Below, one piece after another: positions 1 to 10,422 of a stretch of 64,000 nucleotides of DNA. Both the position numbers and the translations under genes were made by a program. A model generated the notes under the pieces. It saw nothing but the letters and a program-made list of their open reading frames with translations. It did not search any database and was not told the DNA's origin. The number at the start of each line of letters is the position of its first letter. Position 1 is the first letter of the stretch. The stretch covers positions 1 to 64,000 of the forward strand of contig JAHLKI010000055.1 of NCBI GenBank assembly GCA_025602905.1, in the 5' to 3' direction. The DNA is from Phlyctochytrium arcticum (taxonomy: Eukaryota > Chytridiomycota > Chytridiomycetes > Chytridiales > Chytridiaceae).

Positions 1-336
1 AGGGTACCGGCCGTCGTCGTGGTGGTGGTGGTGGTCGTCGTGCGAATCCGAGGCGTACCGACGCACGGCAGAGACATTGCTCGTAGAAGTTGCAGCGACA
101 GCCCAAGTAGACGAGCGGACTGACAGAGCAGCCGCCAGCGATGGCGTCTTCAAGACTCGAGATAAGGCCATCGCAAGATTGTTTTTCCCAATGGGGTTTT
201 GGATTTTGCAAAAGCTTGGAGTGGGCGAACTTTCATCAGAGCATGAATTGGATAACCCGCATTCGAAGCACGCGGTTCCAATGTGGGCCAACCCAAATTC
301 TGACCGGGGTGGGCCGGCCGTCAAGGAAATCGGGTG
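1..336. other. 5' flank of FPPS, no gene supported
   Basis: Contains a short GTG/GTC trinucleotide run near positions 18-42. Several overlapping ORFs cross it, but none has a recognisable domain. It probably includes the promoter and 5' UTR of the downstream FPP synthase gene. Confidence 0.4.
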
Positions 337-2047
337 ATGCTTGCTCGCTGGACGCTCCGTCGAACTTTTCCCAAACCTTATTGGGCCCTCGCAACTCCAC
401 CACAGCAGTTTTCTACCTGCCTTACTTCCGCCCCTGTATCCTTTCGATCTCAACTGTCCCGGTCGTTTAGTGCCAATCCGAATATGATCTCTGCCTCTCC
501 CGTCCCCGACATGACCCCCGCAACCGCCCCCTCCAAAACCAAGCCTCTCAGCAAGGAAGAGGAATCGGCCGCCTTTGAAGGAGCCTTTGACACTTTTGTC
601 ACTGATGTGATCGATGAGCTTGCTGCCTACAATGTCCCCAAGGAAGGTGTAGAGCACATTAAAAAGGTGCGCGGCCGCCATTCGTAGATCACTTTGTTGA
701 AATGCATAGATCTGACATGGGTACTGACTTTTATTTGCTTTAGATGCTCTACTACACTGTTCCTGGTGGTATGTTGTGATACTCTCGATTTGCTTGCTCG
801 TGAATATTGGCCGGATCTGACATTTTTGGGTGAATGTAGGCAAGATGAACCGTGGCCTGACGGTCCCCGCTGCCCTCCGCTCCCTTTTGAAACGGGAACT
901 GACCGTAGAAGAGCTCAAAAAGTCCCAGTGCCTTGGCTGGTGTGTCGAATTCGTTAGTACTCCCGTGACTCCACATTGTTTGTTTGTACTCAGAACTCAT
1001 ATCTCGTACAACAGCTCCAAGCATTCTTTTTGATTTCTGACGATATCATGGACGGTTCCATCACGCGACGAGGACAACCCTGCTGGTACAAAAAGGTGCA
1101 GGCTCAGCTCTTATCTCACTGACATGTATGACCTTTTTTTAACTAAACGCTCTTTTCCAGGAGGAGATTGGCATGATTGCCATCAATGACGCGTTCATTT
1201 GCGAATCCATAATATACCGCCTCATCCGCAAATATTTCCGTGGTACCCCTTACTATGGCGAGCTCCTCGAGCTCTTCCACGAAGTCACTTACCAGACCGA
1301 GTTGGGACAAATGATGGATTTGTTGACGGCCCCCGAAAACCAAGTTGATCTTGCGAAATTTTCGATCCAAAAGTATGTATTGTTCATCCCCCTTCCATGG
1401 GCAGTTTGGGCTAAACGTTTGGCAAAAAGGCACGCCTACATTGTCGAATACAAGACTGCCTACTACTCCTTCTATCTCCCCATCGCGCTCGCCATGCGTA
1501 TGGCCAACATTACATCGGACACTGCCTACGCTCAAGCCAAGGCTGTCCTGCTACCCCTCGGCGAGTACTTTCAGGTCCAGGATGACTTTTTGGACTGTTA
1601 TGGCGCCCCTGAAGTGATTGGCAAAATTGGCACCGATATCGAAGACAATAAATGCGGATGGTTGATTGTCCAAGCCCTTGATCGGGCCACCCCCGAGCAG
1701 CGAAAACTTCTCGATGTGAGTATTCGTATTTCTCTCGTCTAACCCATGATGTCACACAAAAACTGATGGAAAAAATTAATAGGAAAACTATGGCCACAAA
1801 TCCCCCGAAAATGTCAAAATCGTCAAAGACGTCTATGCTCAACTCAAAATTGACGATGTATACCATGCCTACGAACAGGAAAGCCATGGTCGAATCAGCA
1901 AATTGATTGAACAGGTCGATGAGGCCTTACTTCCCCGGGAAATGTTTGTGCAGTTTATGAACCGGTATGTTTTTATTCGTGTTTTTCATTGTTTGGGATG
2001 GAAATCTGATGGTTTTTATGAGTAGTATTTACAAGCGTAAGCTTTGA
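337..2047 (+). CDS. FPPS: farnesyl diphosphate synthase, 8 exons
   Basis: Condenses DMAPP and GPP with IPP to give farnesyl diphosphate for sterols, prenylation and ubiquinone. Exons 337-666, 744-768, 840-952, 1015-1095, 1161-1372, 1430-1715, 1783-1964 and 2026-2047 sum to 1251 nt (416 aa). Introns are 57-77 nt with GT..AG ends. The first aspartate-rich motif is DDIMD in exon 4, followed by [12 protein letters not shown]. The second is DDFLD in exon 6, followed by [14 protein letters not shown]. The C-terminus IYKRKL is typical of the family. The first about 55 residues are rich in Arg and Ser, lack acidic residues and look like a mitochondrial presequence; a second Met (residue 50, MISASP) precedes the conserved core, so a cytosolic form could start there. 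The last acceptor is AGTAG, so a one-residue (Ser) splice variant is possible. Confidence 0.96.
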
Positions 2048-2188
2048 TGTTCCAACACACGGACTTGACTGTTTTTATTTTTTTTATCTTTTCAAACTCA
2101 TACAAAAATCATATCTATATACTGCTCTGCTATCAACGTCTGTCGTAGGGAAATGGTCAAAAACTATAGAAGAGGGAAACTACAGCGT
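2048..2188. terminator. convergent 3' ends of FPPS and GH114
   Basis: Only about 140 bp separate the two convergent stop codons. The stretch is T-rich on the plus strand (2073-2100), so the two 3' UTRs and polyadenylation signals probably overlap. Confidence 0.4.
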
Positions 2189-3142
2189 CTAGGCCAGTCC
2201 CAAGACGGCAGCCAACCCATACACAAATCCAATCCCCATAACCCAATTCCCCAATCCCCAACTCGGTCTGGTCCCCGCATTGGGCGCCGGATCATTTGTT
2301 CCTCCTCCACCACCACCCCCTCCACCAGATCCACTCCCACCCCCAAAATCCCGCTCAGTCTTTGTCGTACAGTCATATACCCACCCTCCCAACTCCAACC
2401 TCGCCACCAACCAATTAAACCCCATCTCCCTCGGCCCCGCACACGCAGCATCAAACCCGCCTTTTGCCGTCGAATACTCGACCCCAAACACGGCCTTATT
2501 GGCCGCTTTAAACGGAGCCAATTTGGCGCATTCACCATATCGCACACATTCCTCGTTTAACGCCCAATCGAATTTGGAGACGAGAGATCCAATCTGGTCG
2601 ACATCGTTCTTGAGCCCGATGGACAGATTGCGGGCGTGGGCTGCGTCGGCTAACCAAGAATTAAACGTGATTTGGTCTATTCCTGATAACGGAAACCCTG
2701 ATGAATTGATGTACGCATCGACATTATCCGGCTCGACCGCATCACATCCCTTTGTTTTGGCCATATCCAGTCGGGCAGACAGGATACTCGCCAACTGGTT
2801 TCCGGGGACGGTAATCCCCCGGATATCCAACCAGTATTCCCCGGGCCATCCATCCAACCCCTTTCCAATAATCGAACGCGGGAAGCCCGCTCTATCAGGC
2901 CGCCAGTCTTCATAACTGCCTGCGGAGAAATAGCAAATGACAGTTTTGGAGGCGGCGTGGAGGGCTTGGATGGTGGATGGGGGGGTATCAAAGAGGTCCG
3001 TGTCGAGGATTTGGACGGGGGAGGAGAGGAGGATGGGGAGGTTGAGGGACGTGGATTTGGAGAGTTGCCAGTGCCAGGTTTGGGGTGGGGAGGAGGGGGG
3101 TTGCCACCATGTTGCTGTTACTGGTGGTGGTGGGTTTGCCAT
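2189..3142 (-). CDS. GH114 family glycosidase (endo-alpha-1,4-polygalactosaminidase-like)
   Basis: Predicted TIM-barrel glycoside hydrolase of 317 aa. Family hallmarks are the N-terminal WHWQLS segment, VICYFSAGSYEDWRPD near residues 68-83, and the motif GCDAVEPDNVDAY near residue 134, which carries the acidic residues typical of GH114. The C-terminus has a run of Gly and Ser, then a hydrophobic tail (WVMGIGFVYGLAAVLGLA), which resembles a GPI-anchor signal. No signal peptide is visible after this Met, so the true start may lie in an unseen upstream exon. GH114 enzymes act on galactosaminogalactan-type polymers; the substrate here is inferred. It lies tail-to-tail with FPPS and downstream of the velvet gene on the same strand. 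Confidence 0.85.
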   Translation of the reverse strand: MANPPPPVTATWWQPPSSPPQTWHWQLSKSTSLNLPILLSSPVQILDTDLFDTPPSTIQALHAASKTVICYFSAGSYEDWRPDRAGFPRSIIGKGLDGWPGEYWLDIRGITVPGNQLASILSARLDMAKTKGCDAVEPDNVDAYINSSGFPLSGIDQITFNSWLADAAHARNLSIGLKNDVDQIGSLVSKFDWALNEECVRYGECAKLAPFKAANKAVFGVEYSTAKGGFDAACAGPREMGFNWLVARLELGGWVYDCTTKTERDFGGGSGSGGGGGGGGGTNDPAPNAGTRPSWGLGNWVMGIGFVYGLAAVLGLA

Positions 3143-3447
3143 GGTTGTCGTCGCTGGGGGTGGTTGGTCGATAAAGGCTTCTCTTCTCTTCTCTTGTTCT
3201 CTTTTCTATAGCAAGTTTCATCGCATACAACATTGGACGCGGTAATTTGGAAACTTCCGCTCGCTTACTCAATCGTTTACGCCACACCGACCGCATGCGT
3301 GGGAAACAAAGTTGAGCTTCGACGCCCTCGTCAATCTGAGCCTGTCTGAGCCTCAAACATTGCCGGCATCAAAATTGTAAGTTTCAGAACCCAGAAAAAC
3401 GTCGAGTATATATACAGAGGAGTACAGATATAAATATGCTGCTGGGT
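3143..3447. other. intergenic between GH114 and velvet genes
   Basis: About 300 bp between the velvet stop and the GH114 start, both on the minus strand. It should contain the velvet 3' UTR and the GH114 promoter, or a missing first exon. I see no defined motif. Confidence 0.4.
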
Positions 3448-5610
3448 TTATACAGTGACGGACGGAGATTGTTGTGGTGTACTAGCATCCATCGGTTCCG
3501 GTTGCGACACTGGTTGTTCTTGAGTTTGAGATACAGAGGGGATTGGAGGTGTAGAAACAGATTCAGGTTCAACAACATCCATTTTAGTTTCTTGCTCAAT
3601 TTTCCCTTCCCCGCCGCGGATATGAATCCTGACGCCCTGGGCCGCAAAACACCTGGACAGAGACGTCGACCCCGTCATGCCCGGAAACTCTTTAGGGTGG
3701 TAAACCGTAAACGGGTCTGACAAGATGGTGCCTTTGGCGGGGACTCCGTTCAATGAGAGTGGATTGGCCGTATCGAATACATCAAAACGTAACCGGAACC
3801 GTCCCGAGACGCGAACACTCAAATCCGGGAAAGCAAAATACATTCCCGTCTCCCCTTTTTCGTTGGTCAGGGGTTGGCAGAACGAGACGAGGGATCCGAC
3901 TAGGGTTTTTGAGAGGGTTGCTGGGTCGGGTGATGGGGCGGTTTTTGAAGGTTGGATGAATGGGTTGACGACCAGATTACAATCTTGGTCGCCGGACTCG
4001 GAGTAGATTTGGGCGTGGACAATAAGGGTTGTGGATGCCGTATGACTATTAAGACGAGATTTAGTTGGTTGGGGGTTGATGAAAGGAAAGGAGAAGATGT
4101 TTCTTTACCTGATGGGAATGGGAGATCCGGACGCGTCTTTGAGATGGATTTGGAGGATGGGGGGTGGGGCGATTGGACGGCTGTAGATGAACAATGTTTT
4201 GAGATATAGGCGCGGTATAAGTTGGAGGAAAGATTGAGGGCCTACTTACCGGTCCTTTTCGCCGAATCCTATCATCCGGGCCCGAACGGGATGCTGCCGG
4301 ACGACCAATTCGGAATGTTTAAGGAGATTACTGGCATCCGCCCGATCAGTATCCGATAGTCGGAGGTAAGCTGCCAGCCGAGTAGGGGTCAGGGCTTTTG
4401 GGATATCAGCAAGTTTCTTTGTGGTTGAGGGTAAGGCATCGGCCAAGGGAGTCATTGAAGATGGATGCTGGCGCGTTTTGTGGTGTCGTGAGGAGCGTTT
4501 GGCGACGTACCCACCGTTGGTCGTGTTGGTGCTATTGGGGCCATGGACAGTGACGGATGCGACGGGATTGCTCGTGCTGTGGTGCTTGCCGGGCATGGTA
4601 GGTACAGGCTGACCACGATGACGGGTTCGAGTCGTCCTGGTCTGTGGACGAGTGACGGGTTCTGCTGTTTCGTCCCCGCGTTCCTCATTATCATCGATAT
4701 TGGACAGGTCTTTGACAGGATGGAGGGGTTTATGCCCTTGATGATGATGATGGCTGCGTTGAGTATCAGCTCCACTACTTCCACCATACCCACTATCCTT
4801 GGCCGATCCACCACTTCCAGATCCTGAACCTGCTGATTCAGTCAAGGCATGGGTTCGGCTACTCTGACTCATGCGGCGAAACAGTGTTCTATGCGAGGCA
4901 TTATCGCCGCTGTCAGGTGTGGGATCGGGGGTTGATTGGGGGTTGGACGTGGCGCGTTGAGGATGTTGAGCGATGGGAGATTGAGAGAGGGTTGCTGTTG
5001 AGTGGTCCGAAAGGGGGAGTGGGGAGGCGGATGGTGGTGAATCTGCAGTAGCAGCTGGTGCAGGTGGTGTCCTTGATGGCGAGGAAGGGGTATACGGATG
5101 AGCAGTATGACTCTGATGTTGATGTTGGTGATAGGGTTGGGGCACAATTGGAGGGGCCGTTTGGTAGGGATGAGCATGTACAGCAGCATAAGATGGGACT
5201 GCCGGTGCCGCTACTGATACAGATACAGATGCAGATGCAGAGGATGATGGTGCGGGGACGGATGATGATGATGGGATGGGGACAGATGATGGCGGCAGAG
5301 GTTGCCCATAGCTTGGCGGCGGGAGAGGAGGGTAAGGGTGGTAGGGATGATGGTAGCCGTAGCTATGTGGTGGTGGCGGTGGTGGTGGATAGTAGTGTGG
5401 TGGTGGTCGGTAGGGATGGTGATGGTGATAGTAGGAGTAAGAAGGATGATGTGGAGGTGGTGGAGGAGGAGGAGGGTAGTAGGGATGTTGATGCGGTGGT
5501 GGGAGATGGGCGGGGTGATGATGAACCTGTTGTGCTGGAGGTGGTGGTCGTTGATGGTGCGGCGGCGCCGAAGCATCAGCAGTAGCAGCAGCCGGCGTGT
5601 CGTCGGGCAT
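3448..5610 (-). CDS. velvet-domain transcription regulator, 3 exons
   Basis: Velvet proteins are NF-kappaB-like fungal regulators of development and secondary metabolism. Exons on the minus strand are 5610-4250, 4180-4109 and 4045-3448, giving 2031 nt (676 aa). The velvet domain starts at the end of exon 1 (LVVRQHPVRARMIGFGEKDR). It continues through exon 2 (RPIAPPPILQIHLKDASG) and fills exon 3 (HTASTTLIVHAQIYSESGD, then FAFPDLSVRVSGRFRLRFDVFD, then FTVYHPKEFPGMTGST and LSRCFAAQGVRIHIR). The first about 430 residues are low complexity: His/Pro/Tyr-rich, then Ser/Ala/Val-rich, then Ser/Gly and His. I cannot tell VelB-like from VosA-like. Introns are 63 and 69 nt. It is divergent from the gene starting at 6266. 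Confidence 0.93.
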
Positions 5611-6265
5611 CCTTCGTCCAGAGTGTCTCTGGAGTATCTAAGTCGTCCAATATGTCCTCCCAAAAGCAAATCCAACGGCGAAGCAAAGCTATGGGTCTGG
5701 CTCCGTGCGTCCCGCCGTCCCCCAAGGATTCGAAGGATTCCATAATTGACCGAGCCATGGCACACGCGATGATGCAAAACAAAACACCCGGAGCGCGGAG
5801 GGATCGGGGGCGGCTTGGACGGATCGCCGATCCTTGCTTGAATACACAACCCTAACCCACGGATCTCGTCCGGAACCTGGGGCGTGGTACCGTCAGACCC
5901 GAACCCGGTAACTCGGCTCTGGCTTGGGATGCTCCAAGGATTCAAGTCCTGGCTGATCTCTGGGTGTGAATCCGTGTGATCTCTGGGTGGGTTGATCTGG
6001 GCGACTTGCCCTCAGCGCAACCCGACTTTTACTATAGGGAGGCACAGTCATTGTGGCATTAAGTAAGCAGATCCGACCTCGCCGTTTTACTGTACGTTAT
6101 TGCAAAACATTTGTTCACCATCTGTCCATTTCCACGCGATCTTTTCAACTATACACCTCCAGCAAACTTTCAAACCTCACCTCAGCCGGTATTAGAAGGA
6201 GGCTGTGTGACTTTATCTGAACCTCTCTCACAGGATCTTTAGAATTACGACGCGCAAGTGACAGG
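5611..6265. other. divergent intergenic region
   Basis: About 650 bp between the velvet start and the next plus-strand gene. It should hold both promoters. I see no clear TATA box or tRNA. Pyrimidine-rich stretches precede position 6266. Confidence 0.4.
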
Positions 6266-9157
6266 ATGCCGCCCAAAAGAAAGGTGAGATGGGCATCTTC
6301 ATGATCTCGAAAACAAGCCTTTATCCGGCTGTAGGAGTCAGTTCACTCATTCTTTTACTTCTTCTTATTACAACCATTATAGCGCCAGGTCTCAGACGGA
6401 CTTAGCTGGTACGATCAGGTACCCGGTAAGAGGGGTAACAAATATGGCTATAACCCTTGATGCATCGGCTGCGGGACCAAGAGCTCAACCCGATTTCACA
6501 AGTTCATTTGGGCTGAACTTGACAGCCTTCGGGCGGCACGTTTGAGGCCCCAGGTTGGACCAGGAGCTGCTGATCCGTATGCTTGCAATGCGTGTCGAAC
6601 CCGCTGGTACAAAGCAGGGATCATTCGACAGCCCGCCGTCAGGCCCATCATCCCTGCTCGACCCAATGAGGTTGCGGCCATTCAGGAAGCCAGCATCAGT
6701 ACCGACAATGTGGTGGATGCAGCAGTGAACGCTCAAGTCAGTGACGACAACGTTGTCGATGCGGTTGCGAATGGCAGTGTCATCTTGATGACGGACTTCG
6801 AGCTTCCGGAACCTGAAGGCGATGATGTTGATATTTCTGAAACATCAGGACCATCTCCTGCGACTCTTGCTGATTTTCACCAAGAAATGCGCAACTTCAT
6901 TGCTCATCCGTTCGGAGGAAATCCGTTCGTCGAGATGGATGAATTTGTCGCTCAGTATCCCCGCCTATATGAGCTCAAGTCACTCATGGTCGGACATGAC
7001 GAAAGCCGGTATTCTGTTCTCTACAACGATCGAATGAAGCGGCACTTGATCTTTGCCATATGCTATGAGGGACAGTGTATGGACCGGAAGACTGATTACG
7101 TCAAACGATATATCGGATCTGTCTTCATCACGGGATCCCACACAGACCAACGGCTTCTTTCACGGGTGAATCTGGGCTATCATCCGTCAAAATCGATTAC
7201 GCGGATGAACAACATGATCATGACGGCCCACGAGCGCGTTGTGAAAGATATTTTGGAGAATGACCCACTCTTGGTCGTCACCATTGATGACTTCCATTGG
7301 TGTCAAGTCCGCCCTGTACCAGATGCCGCAAACGCACCCGGAAAGTTTACGAGTGCGAGGACCACCGCCAACTATGCGGTAAAGCTTCACAGGGAACTGC
7401 CACCTCTTCCTCCTGCAATCACCGATGTTCTAGCTTCTGTGTTGCAGGACACAACATGGATTCCCTCAGTCCTGTGTGCTCCCGCAACGCAGACGTATGC
7501 GGAACTACGTAGCGGTGAAGTTTTGTCCAAAAGAATGTACGCCTACAGTATGGCTACCAAGGCCGGATCGCAAGAGGATTTCCACATTATCGGCAGCGAC
7601 AACAACCCTATGAAATCCGCTCTCGATTTGGAACCAGTGATGGACAATATCGAGACATTCTTGGCGAAAGTCAACTATCCTGACAAAGACGGTTCATTTA
7701 GTAAGTCTGTGGTTTTGGCCGGCGATTACTATGTTTGGATGTACGCTAGCAAATTGCTGCGATCAGCCAAGTATAGTAATCTCAGGCCTCACGTCCTACC
7801 GGTCCCGGACAATATGCATATAGCCCTGAACATACAGGAGGCAGTCCTTGTCCATGGTTGGACAATCATACACCGGCTGTGGGTTGCCGGGTATCCGGAC
7901 GTGGAAAACACAGCTCCCATCAACATGCGGCCAAAGCGCAGGACGGCAATGTTGGCCCTCTCTATGACCGCTTGGCAAGAGTGCCGTAAGGAAGTCTTGC
8001 GTTCCTACAAGGCGGCGGCATCCAGCAATATAAAGGCAACACCTGTCCGCCAGGCGATGGTGGATTCGATCATCTCGCTTTTCGAAGATCACATTCCTCT
8101 TGCGGTGGATTGTCCGTATTTACTGTCTAGTGGGGATCTCGAACAGATCAAGATGTGCCTCAAGCGGCTGTTCCCGTTGTTCACTCTTTTGGGAAAGAAA
8201 AACTACGTGAACATTGTCCTCTACCAGCTTGGTCTCTTAGAAAAGCTTCCCTCCCACCTACCAAAAGATGTTGCAATGGCTTTCCTTTTCTCCACTTTCT
8301 CAAGTGAGGATTTGGAAGTATTTCACTCCATCCTCCGGGCCGCCATCCGCTTTCAAGATACTAATGCGCAGGTCTCAAGAAAGGCAATGTTGATAACCGC
8401 CATGAGGGGTGAGTCTGCCATCAAGCAGCTTGCGGCTATGACAGAAAGGGAGTTGGCGCTACGTGGACAACCAGTTTCGCCAATCAAAGTCGAGCCAGGT
8501 ACCTCTGGTCCGGCCCGTACTCCCGCCCTATCCCCGCTAGAAAAGGCAGCCGATGATGTCGTCCCGAGGATGGTTGCGTATCTCAAGGACCTGTTCTCCA
8601 CCCTTTCTCAGTTCACTTTTGACGTCGTTGGACAACATGATAAGATTCCATATGCGTCTGCTCTGCCGCATTACAACCTGATTCTCCGCCCTCCAGCTCC
8701 AGCCCCACCCGTCACCAACCCTGTACTCTCTTCCGGGTCAGCTACAACCAACAAAGAGAACACTACGGTAAACCTCCCTCCAGCCAGCGCAGAAGAGATC
8801 CCCGTGGTAGTCTTAGCTACCATCCGGGAGTCACTTCTGCCTTTGCCGCTGCGCCGTCAACCCTTCGTAAATCTCGGCAACCACATCGATGTTGAAGGGT
8901 TTCAAAGTGTTCCAATGCCGGTCGCGAAGACCCCTCTTGCTGACGTTACGAATGGGCCATCTCCCAGTAAGGCCAAAAAAGTCACAGTGCGAGATTTCTT
9001 AAAATCAGACTCGCTGAAGCAAGATCTGACCGCTTGCGGTTGCGTGATCTTCAACTGTCAATGTACAGCAATGTACCAGTGGATTGCAACCAAGTCCCTG
9101 AAGCATTTTTCAAACAACATTGACAAGGAACTTGTGCGTGATGATGAAGGTAATTAA
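6266..9157 (+). CDS. transposase-like zinc-finger protein, DUF6589-like, with in-frame TGA
   Basis: The main ORF (6542-9157, 871 aa) continues upstream in the same frame to a TGA at 6458-6460. The frame beyond that joins ATG 6266 through an intron (6284-6382), starting MPPKRK, a likely nuclear signal. Across the TGA lie CIGCG and, about 40 residues on, CNACRTRWYKAG, giving a CxxC..CxxC zinc-finger pattern. The middle (VLAGDYYVWMYASKLL, then HVLPVPDNMHIALNIQEA) recalls DUF6589 proteins, which are RNase H-like and transposon derived; this assignment is from memory and tentative. The C-terminus is Cys-rich (CGCVIFNCQC). The TGA could be a mutation, or lie in an intron from GTACCC at 6419 that would remove the first CxxC. 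I found no terminal repeats. Confidence 0.6.
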
Positions 9158-10422
9158 GCCAGAGGTACCGCTCAGTGTCTCGCGAGTTGCGTCCTTTTCC
9201 CGGCTATGAGCGATTAACAACCTTCTTTCAAACACTATTTAGAATCATCAGTTTCAACATCAACTCAGTAGCTCGTGTATCTCACCATGCTTACGCATTT
9301 CACGTACCCCATCAAATTCTTAGATGCGCTTAGACTGTTGGTTTTTCGGGTCAAACTCTATCCTTTATATAGTCTGAGGTAGCGGCCACGTTTTCCCTAG
9401 CTTCTTAGATATGTTTCCTTCATTCTCGTTTACTCGGTTTCGTTATTTTATATAAAGTTTGGGTGAAATTGGGTCACTTTCAGGTAGCCCTTCATTCTCG
9501 CGGAAATGGTTCGGGCTGTCGGACATTGCTTATGTAAATTTTTGGCGCCAAAATCTTGGGTTGCGCTGAGGACTTGCCACCATCCCACCCATCCGAACGT
9601 TATATCATATATACCACCATCCGCTGAATCCATAAAGGTCATTGCTTATTGGCGATGCATACGAATTGAACCAAAGATGGGATAGATGATATCTGACTGA
9701 TCATCCGAGGAGCACCAACCCACTCCACTTGTTCAAGCCCACCGCATTGCCACCTGACATGCCTAGGCCCCTTTATACTGTATACACTGGAATCTTAGTT
9801 TTGATGCCTGTTATCTATCATATTTGACGACTCTTGCACCGGATCTCATCATTACAGGAAAGAGTTTGTGAGCGCTTCCCGAACCGCGTGGGAAGTATGT
9901 CTATACTTGTCATTGGGAGTATGTCACTTCTGCACCGACATCACAGACACGTAATGATATATTTAAAAAAAAATGGGGCCTGTTTATGTCCCGTAAATGA
10001 TCTATGAGAAAAGTTCGTGGGAAAAACTAACCAGAAAAAGCATGGGTATGCATCTTCTAGATTAATACCCGGGTTTTTTTCAGGTCTTCCATACCCGGCA
10101 TCGATGTATCAACCATATTGGTTAGTCCATGCGTGATTTTTTTTCCCACGGCGTTTTTGGTCATGTTGTCATAAGGAAAACACACCAAAAAAATTGCACC
10201 AACATTCAGGACTACAACCACCACACACTCTAAATTAGAATTCTGGTTAAGGACATTGGAGGAAACTCGGGGACAAAGCGGCTTTGATTCCTTTACGGCA
10301 AGAGAAACAACGTTTGAAGCAAATCAAAGTCTTGGTTCACTTCCGTTCGAGGGTATATTTTTTATACGCTATTTAGAGCACACTTTGTACAATTTTTACA
10401 CTGGAGAATGTAACCCTCCATA
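9158..10422. other. gene-free AT-rich region
   Basis: About 1.26 kb with homopolymeric A and T runs. No ORF has coding character and no RNA gene was recognised. It holds the 3' ends of the flanking convergent genes. Confidence 0.5.

Noticed and set aside
77..687. Overlapping ORFs upstream and across FPPS exon 1
   Set aside because: Only the frame from 337 continues into the conserved FPPS exons; the others lack domains.
2153..3245. Plus-strand ORFs opposite GH114
   Set aside because: Antisense shadows of the GH114 frame with Pro/Ser-rich composition and no domains.
4421..5745. Plus-strand ORFs opposite the velvet gene rich in Val, Trp and Met
   Set aside because: Created by the complement of His/Pro codon runs in velvet exon 1.
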